Positions 7,821-17,281 of a stretch of DNA of 64,000 nt are shown here, piece by piece. Source of the stretch: an uncultured Aquimarina sp. (GTDB lineage Bacteria; Bacteroidota; Bacteroidia; Flavobacteriales; Flavobacteriaceae). Every line of letters starts with the position of its first letter. Position 1 is the stretch's first letter. The notes below the pieces were generated by a model. It was not told where the DNA came from, made no database searches, and saw nothing but the letters and a program-made list of their open reading frames with translations. A program made the translations under genes and the position numbers. Location of the stretch: positions 434,001 to 498,000 of the forward strand of contig CANMFM010000004.1 of assembly GCA_947497175.1 (NCBI GenBank), given 5' to 3'.

Positions 7821-10800
7821 GTGAGTACAACCCTAATCACGCAAACTTTTTTACAGTCTTTGCCCTTGCAGAAACTGGGAAAAGCTATTGCCCAGCCCGA
7901 AGCAAACGTACACCTTTATGGCCTTATTGGATCTTCATTATCCTTTGCTATTGCACAGGCCTTTACTGCAGCAGAAAACCCCTTTCTTTGCATTTTTAAC
8001 GACAAAGAAGAAGCTGCCTATTATCTTAATGATCTGGAACAATTATTAGGTGATAAAAATGTACTTTTCTATCCTGGTAGTTATCGAAGACCCTACCAAA
8101 TTGAAGAAACTGATAATGCTAATGTGCTTCTACGAGCAGAAGTCTTGAACCGAATAAATTCGCGAAAGAAACCCGCGCTAATCATCACATATCCCGACGC
8201 TTTATTTGAGAAGGTGGTTACCCGAAAAGAGCTAGAGAAAAACACCTTAAAAATAGCAATTGGTGATACGCTTTCCCTCGATTTTGTAAATGAAGTATTA
8301 TTCGAATATCAATTTAAGAGAGTAGATTTTGTTACCGAACCAGGAGAGTTTTCGGTACGAGGGGGGATCGTAGATGTTTTTTCATTTAGCAATGACGAAC
8401 CCTATCGTATAGAATTCTTTGGAGATGAAGTTGATAGTATTAGAACATTTGATGTAGAAACCCAATTATCTACCGATCAAATTAAAAAAATCACAGTAAT
8501 TCCTAATGTAGAAAACAAAACCATGCAAGAAACCCGTGAGAGTTTCTTAAAATACATTGCTGCTAAAACCATAGTTTTTGCTAAAGATATCGATCTGCTT
8601 TCTGCAAGAATCGATACCAATTTTGAAAAAGCGAAAGAAGCTTTTAATACCCTTTCTCAAGACATTAAGCACAGTACACCAGAAGAGCTTTTTGCTACCT
8701 CAGGAGTTATCAAAAAACAATTACTAAATTTTACTTTGGTCGAAATTGGAAACCGACCCTTGACCAAAGCCGATTATGCTATAAAATTTGATACAAAACC
8801 TCAACCCTCCCTTAATAAACAATTTGATTTACTGATTCAAAACCTGAACGAAAATCATGAAAATGGATACAAGAATTACATCTTCTGTGTAAGTGAGCAG
8901 CAAGCCAAGCGTTTCCACGATATTTTTGACGATGCCGATCTTAATGTAAAACAATACGAAACCATTGTTTTTTCTGCGTACCAGGGGTTTATAGATCATA
9001 ATTTAAAAATAGCCTGTTATACTGATCATCAAATCTTTGAGCGGTATCATAAATTTAATCTTAAAAATGGGTATGCAAAAAAGCAAGCCATCACCCTTAA
9101 AGAGTTGACCAATCTTGAAGTTGGAGATTATGTTACCCACATTGATCATGGAATCGGAAAATTTGGAGGGCTGCAAAAGATCGATGTAGATGGTAAAAAA
9201 CAAGAGGCTATTAAGTTAATTTATGGAGAAAGAGATGTACTTTACTTGAGTATCCATTCACTTCATAAAATCTCAAAATTTAATGGCAAAGACGGTAAAG
9301 CTCCGCAAATTTATAAATTAGGATCCAAAGCCTGGAAAACCTTAAAGCAAAAAACCAAAGCCAGGGTTAAGCATATTGCTTTTAATCTTATACAGCTCTA
9401 TGCAAAGCGAAAATTACAAAAAGGATTTCAGTATGCTCCCGATAGTTATCTTCAGCATGAGTTAGAAGCTTCTTTTATCTATGAAGACACTCCTGATCAA
9501 AGTACAGCTACTGAAGCCGTAAAAGCTGACATGGAAAGCGAGCGCCCTATGGATCGGCTTATTTGTGGAGATGTCGGCTTTGGTAAAACCGAAGTGGCGA
9601 TTCGCGCTGCATTTAAAGCCGTCGATAATGGCAAACAAGTAGCAGTACTGGTGCCTACCACCATTCTGGCTTTTCAGCATGCAAAAACATTTAGAGAACG
9701 ATTAAAAGATTTTCCGGTTGTAGTAGATTATATTAATCGTTTTCGCACAGCTAAACAAAAAAGAGAAACGCTTGAGGATCTGGCGGCGGGTAAAATTGAT
9801 ATTATTATCGGCACACACCAGTTAGTGAATAAAAATGTAAAATTTAAAGACCTCGGGTTACTCGTTATTGATGAAGAACAAAAATTTGGAGTATCGGTAA
9901 AAGATAAGCTAAAAACCATTAAAGAAAATGTAGATACCCTAACACTAACCGCTACACCAATCCCAAGAACACTACAATTTAGTTTGATGGCGGCAAGGGA
10001 TCTTTCTACGATCACTACCCCACCACCAAATCGGTATCCTATTGAAACTAATGTAATACGATTTACAGAAGAAACGATACGCGATGCCATAAGTTATGAA
10101 ATACAACGTGGCGGACAAGTATTTTTCATTCATAACCGAATCGAAAACATCAAAGAAGTAGCCGGCATGATCCAACGCCTGGTCCCCGACGCCAAAGTAG
10201 GTATAGGCCATGGCCAGATGGAAGGCAAAAAACTAGAGGGCCTTATGCTTTCTTTTATGAATGGCGAATTTGATGTATTAGTATCCACCACGATTATTGA
10301 AAGTGGACTCGATGTACCCAATGCCAATACCATTTTTATCAATAACGCTAATAATTTTGGGTTATCAGACCTACATCAAATGCGAGGGCGCGTTGGCCGA
10401 AGTAACAAAAAAGCCTTTTGCTATTTTATCACGCCGCCCTATTCTGCTATGACCGAAGACGCCCGAAAACGTATTACAGCACTTGAGCAATTCTCTGAGC
10501 TGGGTAGTGGGTTTAATATTGCCATGAAAGATCTTGAAATTAGGGGAGCCGGAGATTTATTGGGCGGTGAGCAAAGTGGATTTATTAATGAAATTGGATT
10601 TGATACCTATCAAAAAATCCTGAATGAAGCTATTGAAGAGTTAAAAGAAAACGAATTCAAAGATTTATATGAAGATGACACTAAAAACAAGGTATTTCTT
10701 AAAGATACACAAATCGATACTGATTTTGAATTATTGTTTCCCGATGACTACATCAACAATATTACAGAACGATTAAATCTGTATACCGAGCTCAATGCCA

Positions 10801-11159
10801 TTAAAGATGAAGACAGTTTACAAGAATATGAAAAACGCTTAGTAGATCGTTTTGGTGAATTGCCAGATCAAGCCACTGACTTATTAAATTCTGTACGCAT
10901 TAAATGGATTGCCACTTCTATTGGCTTAGAGAAAGTCATCATGAAACAAAACAAATTGGTTGGGTATTTTATTAGCGATCAACAATCCGAATTTTATCAG
11001 AGTTCTGCGTTTTCCAAAGTACTTCAGTTTGTACAAAAAAATCCAGGGATTTGTAAAATGAAAGAAAAGGAAACAAGAAATGGATTGCGATTATTATTGA
11101 CTTTTGACCACATTGATTCTGTTGATAAGGCTTTAACTGCATTGCATCCTTTACGATAA
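7821..11159 (+). CDS. mfd: Transcription-repair coupling factor Mfd
   Basis: 1112 residues, normal for Mfd. It starts with GTG at 7821, placed by the promoter just upstream and by conserved N-terminal sequence. Order: UvrB-like N-terminal module (about 1-300), RNA-polymerase-interacting CarD-like domain (about 430-495, LEVGDYVTHIDHGIGKFGG), RecG-type helicase with Walker A GDVGFGKTE (about 581-589) and DEEQ box (about 680), SF2 motifs through QMRGRVGRS, and C-terminal TRCF domain (about 990-1095). It removes RNA polymerase stalled at lesions and recruits UvrA. Single-gene unit; no clear hairpin was found between it and the convergent LytTR gene. Confidence 0.98.
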   Translation: MSTTLITQTFLQSLPLQKLGKAIAQPEANVHLYGLIGSSLSFAIAQAFTAAENPFLCIFNDKEEAAYYLNDLEQLLGDKNVLFYPGSYRRPYQIEETDNANVLLRAEVLNRINSRKKPALIITYPDALFEKVVTRKELEKNTLKIAIGDTLSLDFVNEVLFEYQFKRVDFVTEPGEFSVRGGIVDVFSFSNDEPYRIEFFGDEVDSIRTFDVETQLSTDQIKKITVIPNVENKTMQETRESFLKYIAAKTIVFAKDIDLLSARIDTNFEKAKEAFNTLSQDIKHSTPEELFATSGVIKKQLLNFTLVEIGNRPLTKADYAIKFDTKPQPSLNKQFDLLIQNLNENHENGYKNYIFCVSEQQAKRFHDIFDDADLNVKQYETIVFSAYQGFIDHNLKIACYTDHQIFERYHKFNLKNGYAKKQAITLKELTNLEVGDYVTHIDHGIGKFGGLQKIDVDGKKQEAIKLIYGERDVLYLSIHSLHKISKFNGKDGKAPQIYKLGSKAWKTLKQKTKARVKHIAFNLIQLYAKRKLQKGFQYAPDSYLQHELEASFIYEDTPDQSTATEAVKADMESERPMDRLICGDVGFGKTEVAIRAAFKAVDNGKQVAVLVPTTILAFQHAKTFRERLKDFPVVVDYINRFRTAKQKRETLEDLAAGKIDIIIGTHQLVNKNVKFKDLGLLVIDEEQKFGVSVKDKLKTIKENVDTLTLTATPIPRTLQFSLMAARDLSTITTPPPNRYPIETNVIRFTEETIRDAISYEIQRGGQVFFIHNRIENIKEVAGMIQRLVPDAKVGIGHGQMEGKKLEGLMLSFMNGEFDVLVSTTIIESGLDVPNANTIFINNANNFGLSDLHQMRGRVGRSNKKAFCYFITPPYSAMTEDARKRITALEQFSELGSGFNIAMKDLEIRGAGDLLGGEQSGFINEIGFDTYQKILNEAIEELKENEFKDLYEDDTKNKVFLKDTQIDTDFELLFPDDYINNITERLNLYTELNAIKDEDSLQEYEKRLVDRFGELPDQATDLLNSVRIKWIATSIGLEKVIMKQNKLVGYFISDQQSEFYQSSAFSKVLQFVQKNPGICKMKEKETRNGLRLLLTFDHIDSVDKALTALHPLR

Positions 11160-11361
11160 AATATCGACAAAACAAAAGTTTCGTAATACTGATGTTTGAG
11201 TGTATAACGAACTACTCTTTTGGTGTTCATATCCATACGCGTATTTATAACAATGAATCGTAAAAACAAGGTGTATTGAGGTATAAGAATATATTGATAC
11301 GTTAAAAATAATTGCCTATACCATTCTTACTTTTAATAAATTATTTGTAAAATAAATTCGT

Positions 11362-12114
11362 TTATTTAAGCGTCTCATAAACATTCAAAAAATCACTCTT
11401 ATACGTTCTTCCTAATTGAATTTGTTTCTGATTTTTTAAAAGAATAAGATTATCTTTATGATGTATTTCTTTGACTGTTGCAATATTTACAATATAGTTT
11501 CTATGCGAACGAATGAAGATAGATCGTGGTAATTTTTCATGAAGTTCGGATAAGGCATACTGAACTAAAAAAGATTCATTTTTAAGCACTATTTTTGAAT
11601 ATCTTCCTTCTACTTCAATATAATAAATATCCTTCAAGTAGATTTTATGTAGCACATTGTTTTTTTTAACAAAAAAGGCGAGGTTCCTTTTATTCTCTGA
11701 ATCTTCTTGTTCCTGTAAATTCCATTTTGTCTGATCCATAAATTTTTCCAGAGCAAGCTCAAGGGCATAAATAATTTCAAGCTCGTTAAAGGGTTTTAAC
11801 AAAAAGCTATAAGGCTGTGTAATTTTAGCTCTTTCAAAAATAGTTCGATCCATATGGCCCGTTAAAAAAACAAAAGGCTTAAGAGATTGTTTATGGATAT
11901 TGATCTTTTCTGCAAAGGTAATCCCATCAGGATTTTGATTCAAAAAAATATCAACGATGACCACATCAAACTTTTTGATATAATAGTAGGTCAATGCTTC
12001 TTTTAGATTAGTCGCAATGGCGACTATCTTAAACTGGTGATTCTCCAGGTGTACTTTTAATAGGTCTGCTTCAAAGACATCGTCTTCAATTAATAAAACA
12101 TCAATCTTTTTCAT
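11362..12114 (-). CDS. LytTR-type response regulator
   Basis: 250 residues. The REC domain (1-125) has an acidic cluster Glu10-Asp11-Asp12, phospho-acceptor Asp55 (VVIVDIF) and KPF near 105. The LytTR DNA-binding domain (about 147-247) shows YYIEVEGRYSKI and FIRSHRNYIVN, which are diagnostic. It overlaps the 3' end of the sensor kinase gene by 14 nt, so the two form a translationally coupled two-component pair. Target promoters are not evident; no pair of LytTR repeats was recognised nearby. Confidence 0.93.
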   Translation of the reverse strand: MKKIDVLLIEDDVFEADLLKVHLENHQFKIVAIATNLKEALTYYYIKKFDVVIVDIFLNQNPDGITFAEKINIHKQSLKPFVFLTGHMDRTIFERAKITQPYSFLLKPFNELEIIYALELALEKFMDQTKWNLQEQEDSENKRNLAFFVKKNNVLHKIYLKDIYYIEVEGRYSKIVLKNESFLVQYALSELHEKLPRSIFIRSHRNYIVNIATVKEIHHKDNLILLKNQKQIQLGRTYKSDFLNVYETLK

Positions 12115-13924
12115 TTTCTCTATCTCGTTTTGGTAGTGTAATTGTTATGGTGGTTCCTTTATTTTTTGCGCTCATTATGTTTAGAGTTCCTCTATTTCTT
12201 TTCACAAATGAAACACATAATCGCAATCCTAATCCCGTACTTTTTCGATGATAGGTATCTTTAGTGGTTTTTGTAATTGGATTTTGTAAGGATTTTATTG
12301 TAGTAGGGTCCATTCCTACACCCTGATCCTTAATTTGTATCGTAACATCATTAGGATTTTCTTGAGCTGCGATAAAAACAGTGTTGTTTTCTGGTGTGAA
12401 TTTTATAGCATTATCAAGTAGGTTTCTAAAAATGATTTTTAAAGAATTTAAATCGACATAAGCTATAATATGGTCTGGTATTTTGGTAATCAAATCAATT
12501 TTTTTCATATGTATTATTGATTGAAAAACAGGTTCTATTTGCCTAAATATCGAAGCAACATTGATATTTTCTCTATCAAACAACATACGTTGATTTTGGA
12601 ATAGCACCCAATGCAATAAATTATCTAACATCAAATATGTTTTGTTGGCAGCACCACTTCCGTATAAAATCAAATCATCTAATTTTTGATGATCTTTGGT
12701 ATCTAATGCAGCTTTCATTTGTTTGGTAACCGATATTAAATGATGTACTGGTGATCGTAAATCATGTGCCAATACCGAAAATAACTCGTCTTTAAGTTTA
12801 TTAAGTTCATTAAGTGATTCTTTTTGAATCTGTATAAGTTTATTTTTTTTAAGACTGTTGCGATAAAATATGGCTACCAGAATAGCAATAAGCAATAATC
12901 CAACGGCTATCGACAATAATAAATTACGTTGTTGATTTTTGATTTCTAGGGCCGCTTGTTGTATTTGTTTATCTTTTTCCAGGTTTGTAATTTCAGCATT
13001 TTTTTGTTGTAGCTCAATTTTCTTTTGTTGCTCTGCGAGCTCCCAAATACGCTGACTGTTTTTAAGACTATCTTGGATTTTATTATAGGTTTTAAAATGT
13101 TGCAGTGCTGCTTTGTAGTTTTTGAGGTTTTCTTCTACAATACCCATATTATAATGAGCTGTTTTAAGCACTGTTGGATCTTTAGATTGTTTGGCAAATT
13201 GTAATCCCTTTTTAAAAAGCGGAATGGCTTCAGCGTCTTTGTATTGTACATAATAGAGATTGGCAAGGTCCATATATGAAACTGCGATACCCAAAGTATC
13301 TTTGTTTTTTAATCTTATTTCATAACTTTTTGATAAAAAAAAATCTGCTTTATTATAATCTTCCAAATGCAAATAGCATAATCCCATATTATGATAATTA
13401 CTCTCTGTATTTTGTAAGTCATGCTCATTTCTGTTTTCATTCCACACTGTATAATAGTCTAATGCATCTGTATATTTCTCGAGATCAAAATAAATCCTAG
13501 CTATTTTAATTTCAATTTGATACCATGACTTAATTCTGTGTTTTTCTTTCAACTCAAGAGCATGCTTGTAAAGCTCTGCAGCTTCAAACAACAGATTTTT
13601 TCTATTAAGAATTTTTGCTTTTATTATAGAAGAATAAAACATCCCTAAGGTATCTTTTGATTTTTCAAACCCTTGAAGTGCCTTGAGTATAAAAGAAAAA
13701 GACCTTTCATAATCTCCGTTTTTCAGAAGAACATGAGCATTATGAAAATTAGCATGTTTAATTGTAGTGTCTTTTATTATCTTTTTTTCATCAAATACTT
13801 CTTCCTTTTCGATATAACAAAAATTAGTAATAGTATGGTATTCATTATCTGTAAAATCTATTTTACTTTGACTGAATACGAAAGATATTGAGAAAAATAA
13901 AATAATAAATTGATACCGTATCAC
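12101..13924 (-). CDS. TPR-containing membrane sensor histidine kinase
   Basis: 607 residues. N-terminal signal peptide (about 1-18), periplasmic TPR repeats from about 60 to 285 (several NM..[VC]Y.. helices and A-x-x-x-[FY] spacings), coiled linker, one transmembrane helix (about 336-354), HisKA with His387 in LAHDLRSP, and HATPase with N box Asn505, DQGVGMD and STGLGLRL. This is the common Bacteroidota architecture in which a periplasmic TPR array senses an unknown protein or peptide. Its start overlaps the stop of the upstream 171-residue gene by 4 nt, and its end overlaps the LytTR regulator, so three genes form one unit. Confidence 0.93.
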   Translation of the reverse strand: MIRYQFIILFFSISFVFSQSKIDFTDNEYHTITNFCYIEKEEVFDEKKIIKDTTIKHANFHNAHVLLKNGDYERSFSFILKALQGFEKSKDTLGMFYSSIIKAKILNRKNLLFEAAELYKHALELKEKHRIKSWYQIEIKIARIYFDLEKYTDALDYYTVWNENRNEHDLQNTESNYHNMGLCYLHLEDYNKADFFLSKSYEIRLKNKDTLGIAVSYMDLANLYYVQYKDAEAIPLFKKGLQFAKQSKDPTVLKTAHYNMGIVEENLKNYKAALQHFKTYNKIQDSLKNSQRIWELAEQQKKIELQQKNAEITNLEKDKQIQQAALEIKNQQRNLLLSIAVGLLLIAILVAIFYRNSLKKNKLIQIQKESLNELNKLKDELFSVLAHDLRSPVHHLISVTKQMKAALDTKDHQKLDDLILYGSGAANKTYLMLDNLLHWVLFQNQRMLFDRENINVASIFRQIEPVFQSIIHMKKIDLITKIPDHIIAYVDLNSLKIIFRNLLDNAIKFTPENNTVFIAAQENPNDVTIQIKDQGVGMDPTTIKSLQNPITKTTKDTYHRKSTGLGLRLCVSFVKRNRGTLNIMSAKNKGTTITITLPKRDRENEKD

Positions 13925-14436
13925 GTAGATCCTGTTGAAGTCGTCACTGTACCTCTTGAAGTTTCGGGGTCTAGATTCTTATCCATTACCACTATAGCTT
14001 CGGCTTTTTGCATATTTTTATACATCAATCCATAATTAATAACAAACATATATGCATCATAATAGATATTATTATCAGAAGTTTTATAAAGTAATTCAAA
14101 CTCTCTACAAAGCAAAGCATTATCTTCTTGATTGGTCTGTATAGGCGTTTGCAACCTAAAAATCCCATTATATTGCAAGAAAATACTATTTCTGTTATGG
14201 TCTAGCGGCATTTCTATAGCGCTTTCTGGTTCTTCAATAAAAGATAACATCGCAGGAATAAATGCGATTATCGTTACATCAAATGTTTCATTACCTTCAG
14301 ATTCAACCACAGAAACATGCACCAGGGGTGATTTACTAATTTCGTGAAGCGGTATCGTTTCACCACTTTTATTTAGCTTTTTGGCAAGTTTTACGGAAAG
14401 GCTGATCCCTCCTATTTGACGTGTAATAGAAGTCAT
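13921..14436 (-). CDS. Hypothetical protein leading the kinase/LytTR operon
   Basis: 171 residues, soluble, no signal peptide. I do not recognise a family. Strand-rich middle (VHVSVVESEGNETFDVTIIA, FLQYNGIFRLQTPI) suggests a beta-sandwich; the C-terminus ends in a Thr/Ser tail (TVTTSTGST). It is 4 nt overlapped with the TPR kinase gene, so it is surely in the same operon, and it is divergent from the accessory island that starts about 200 nt away. It might be a cytosolic partner of the two-component system or belong functionally to the island (inference). Confidence 0.75.
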   Translation of the reverse strand: MTSITRQIGGISLSVKLAKKLNKSGETIPLHEISKSPLVHVSVVESEGNETFDVTIIAFIPAMLSFIEEPESAIEMPLDHNRNSIFLQYNGIFRLQTPIQTNQEDNALLCREFELLYKTSDNNIYYDAYMFVINYGLMYKNMQKAEAIVVMDKNLDPETSRGTVTTSTGST

Positions 14437-14637
14437 TATAAGTTGGTTTTAAGATTCTAAAACTAAGATACTAAAAACGTCCTAATCAAAATGCAGTTTA
14501 TACCGCATTTTTTCCCACTTATGACATAGATAACTACACTCATGTCATTAGTCTCATCTCGCCCTATATATCCCACTAATTTTATCACATAATAACAAAG
14601 AAAAAAGCGCTTTTGGCTTATTAAAAAGTTTACGAAA

Positions 14638-15231
14638 ATGAAATTTAGTACTCAACATATAAAAGAAGTCCTGGCTAAAAAAGGATATGATTTTTTTGAT
14701 AAAAACAAAGCTTACAATCTTAATATTATAGGTGTACGCAGTAATAATGACATCGCTAATAGTTTTGATGATTGGCTCTACCTGATTTTTCGAGATGATC
14801 AGTTGAATGAACAAGTTTATGAATTCTCAATTACAACTGACCCCGGGTCTTATTGGTTAAAAAATCCATTGAATGTAGCGGGTACTGCGATTTTAAAACC
14901 AGATCAATATAAAGGTTCACATCACATTGGATTACATCAGGGAAAATATGAGGCTTTAAAACAAAAAAAACCTGTAAGTGTCTGGCGTGATGCTAATCGA
15001 GATACCACAATAGACAAAAATGGCAAGGTATATACAGGGATTTTTGGAATTAATATTCATCGAAGCAATCCTACAAATCAATCTCAAATGGTCGAAAAAT
15101 GGTCAGCTGGGTGTCAGGTATTCCAAAAAGTAGCAGATTTTAACTTCTTCATGAATTGCTGCAGAAAAGCTGCAAAAATATACGGTAACTCTTTTACCTA
15201 TACTCTGCTTGAAGAAAATGATTTTAACTAA
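14638..15231 (+). CDS. Putative cysteine hydrolase/transpeptidase-like protein with H...SAGC motif
   Basis: 197 residues, no signal peptide. The C-terminal half has His141 in GINIHRS and then Ser156-Ala-Gly-Cys159 in KWSAGCQVF. Spacing and order (H, about 15 residues, [ST]-x-G-C) resemble the catalytic motif of YkuD-type L,D-transpeptidases (H...SHGC), although the overall length and surroundings differ. An L,D-transpeptidase/murein endopeptidase-like activity is plausible but unproven. The absence of an export signal means it would need another route out, or a cytosolic substrate. It is the first gene of a co-directional island with DUF2589-like proteins. Confidence 0.65.
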   Translation: MKFSTQHIKEVLAKKGYDFFDKNKAYNLNIIGVRSNNDIANSFDDWLYLIFRDDQLNEQVYEFSITTDPGSYWLKNPLNVAGTAILKPDQYKGSHHIGLHQGKYEALKQKKPVSVWRDANRDTTIDKNGKVYTGIFGINIHRSNPTNQSQMVEKWSAGCQVFQKVADFNFFMNCCRKAAKIYGNSFTYTLLEENDFN

Positions 15232-15278
15232 GTGCTTCTCCTGCTTATGATAACAACATAATTGAAATCTTTAAAACA

Positions 15279-16175
15279 ATGAAAAAATTACACGAATTAC
15301 TTAATCAATTGCATGAGATAGGATACCTATTAGAAGATGCTGAAGTCAAGAAACAAATTGCAGTAGACCTTCTCTTGTCGAAAAATGATACTATAGAAAT
15401 GTCTGACATCATAGATGCTTATGAAGACAACCAAAAACCAAGGCAAAAAAAATCATTCTATGAGCACTATCTAAAGAAAAGACTAGCACTTGTATTTTAT
15501 GTTGGTGGTGAAATCACACCCTTGGGTGTTACGCTGTTAAAAAAAGGACTAAAAAGGGCAAATAAACTAGCCCTTCTTGAAGATACACTTACTGATTTAG
15601 ATAGTGCAACCTTACTCTATGAAACAGCACTACAAGAGCAAACAGATAAAGAAATATTCGAAATCAACATTGATCCTGAAAAACTTTGGAGAGATCGTGA
15701 TCTAGAAATTGAATTAAATAAAATCACCAAATATATTGAAGAAAAAGTAAGTCAAATGCCTCTTATCGATTCTCTTTGTGTTTCTACAGATGATCTGTAC
15801 CGACTTCATTTAAGCAATAATCATTTGGCCAATCAAAATATGGATTACGCTACTTACATTCAGGAAATAAGCGCCACCATTGCTCAAAATTATAATGCCA
15901 TAAGTTTATTTGTAATAGGCCATGGCACACCACAGGGGGAAATATATTGCCAGAAGTTTGGAAATTACTCTCCTCTTGAAGTCATTAATGCTCTAAATAT
16001 CGAAGTTGAAATTGTTGATAATTACATCCCACTGCAATGTTATCCTAAAGCTGCTGTAGAACTTGCATTACAACAAGGCCTACTTACCTCAGGCCCAGAA
16101 ATTGACGGTAAAGTTAGTGCAGAAGAGCTCATGGATTTTATCAATCGCAAACTCAATAATCTTCTTATCATATAA
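15279..16175 (+). CDS. Hypothetical island protein
   Basis: 298 residues, soluble. Residues 1-110 are helical and charged. The C-terminal half (about 180-298) alternates strands and helices, with ISLFVIGHGTPQGEIYC and then an acidic DG(K/V)SAEELMDFI end. I cannot place it in a family; GHG followed by a Cys does not meet a known catalytic pattern well enough. It starts 47 nt after the SAGC gene and precedes the DUF2589-like gene, so it is most likely co-transcribed and functionally tied to them. Confidence 0.75.
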   Translation: MKKLHELLNQLHEIGYLLEDAEVKKQIAVDLLLSKNDTIEMSDIIDAYEDNQKPRQKKSFYEHYLKKRLALVFYVGGEITPLGVTLLKKGLKRANKLALLEDTLTDLDSATLLYETALQEQTDKEIFEINIDPEKLWRDRDLEIELNKITKYIEEKVSQMPLIDSLCVSTDDLYRLHLSNNHLANQNMDYATYIQEISATIAQNYNAISLFVIGHGTPQGEIYCQKFGNYSPLEVINALNIEVEIVDNYIPLQCYPKAAVELALQQGLLTSGPEIDGKVSAEELMDFINRKLNNLLII

Positions 16176-16247
16176 ACATCAATCGCTTAGAAAAATGTAT
16201 GCTATGACACATCAAAAAATTAGTAACTATTTAAATATCAAATAATT

Positions 16248-16943
16248 ATGGAGATTGCAAATCAATTCAAAGGGCTACCGATGGAGAGCCTTATCGGTGG
16301 ACCACTAAAAGCCGCTTGTGATGCTAATGTACTTATGGCACAAGCAACATCAAACTTTATTAATGATGTAGGTTTTATACCTCAAGTAGCAGAAGATGGA
16401 ACTACCACACCAGGCGCTCCACGAATGGTTGACTTTTCTTTTGAACGACCCGGTGTTGATCAAGAGGGAGCGCCAACTATAGAGTTAGTAAAACTTAAAG
16501 TTCCTGTTCTGGCGGTTGTACCGATTCCAAATTTACAGGTAAACAATGTAGACGTATCATTTGATATGGAAGTAAAAAATTCTACTTCATCTCGAGAAAA
16601 GCTAGACATGAATGCCAGTATGGAAGCCCAGGCAAAAATTGGTTGGGGTCCGGTATCGGCAACTGTTAAAATAAGCGGTTCTGTATCTTCTTCAAAAGAA
16701 AATACACGCAGTAGTGATTCTTCCGCAAAATATCATGTAGAAGTTAATGCCAAAAACTTTGGTGTCCCCGAAGGACTCGCTAGAGTGCTCGACCTTATGA
16801 ATCAGGCAGCCGCTCCAAGAAGAATCGAACAGTACAAACCAAATGATAACGGAGAAATTAATAGGGACGAAAAAGGAAATCCAACAGACACTCCGGTATT
16901 GTTAGATAATACAGATACTCAAACAAGTTCTGACACTAATTAA
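16248..16943 (+). CDS. DUF2589-like protein (long form)
   Basis: 231 residues. After an N-terminal helix with SLIGGPLKAACDANVLMAQATS (about 15-36) comes a strand-rich core: VKLKVPVLAVVPIPNLQVNN then VSFDMEVK, and a Ser-rich stretch (KISGSVSSSKENTRSSDSS). Its opening (helix, G-x-P-L-x-A-x-x-x-A) and the following VP[LI][LM]..[LV]P[PI] strand are what I know from DUF2589 proteins. Function is unknown. It occurs with a second DUF2589-like gene 340 nt downstream, which supports a shared assembly. Confidence 0.75.
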   Translation: MEIANQFKGLPMESLIGGPLKAACDANVLMAQATSNFINDVGFIPQVAEDGTTTPGAPRMVDFSFERPGVDQEGAPTIELVKLKVPVLAVVPIPNLQVNNVDVSFDMEVKNSTSSREKLDMNASMEAQAKIGWGPVSATVKISGSVSSSKENTRSSDSSAKYHVEVNAKNFGVPEGLARVLDLMNQAAAPRRIEQYKPNDNGEINRDEKGNPTDTPVLLDNTDTQTSSDTN

Positions 16944-16960
16944 CCTAATACTGGTTTGAT

Positions 16961-17251
16961 ATGTTAAACGATACTTTAAAATCTCCACCCCCTCAGTTTT
17001 CGCTGGACAGGATTCGCTTTATCAAAAAAATAACGATTGGAGCCATAAATCCGCAAGTTGCCTTTTCTGAGGAAGAACATGATCGACAAATGAAACTCTT
17101 AAATAGTTGCCTGAACGATTACCCAAGAGGAAAAATCATAGGAAGAGACGTTTCTATAGCTACGTTTCAGTTAGGAGAGCATCAAATGAATATGCAAAAA
17201 ACAACATATCATATTGGTTTTGAGCGTAAACCTCACTGGTTAGAAAAGTAA
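16961..17251 (+). CDS. Small hypothetical island protein
   Basis: 96 residues, basic, no signal peptide. It sits between the two DUF2589-like genes, 17 nt after the first and 30 nt before the second, all on the same strand. I do not recognise it. The sandwiched position argues for a real gene. Confidence 0.7.
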   Translation: MLNDTLKSPPPQFSLDRIRFIKKITIGAINPQVAFSEEEHDRQMKLLNSCLNDYPRGKIIGRDVSIATFQLGEHQMNMQKTTYHIGFERKPHWLEK

Positions 17252-17281
17252 CAATGTAAAGAATTCTTTTAACAACAAAAA

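Noticed and set aside
9728..10342. Long antisense frames inside mfd
   Set aside because: They mirror the codons of a certain gene, show no protein motif, and have biased Ser/Ile/Val composition of antisense frames.
12851..13891. Plus-strand frames rich in Phe/Tyr/Ile inside the TPR kinase gene
   Set aside because: Composition is that of an antisense of an AT-rich gene; the kinase motifs on the minus strand are clear.
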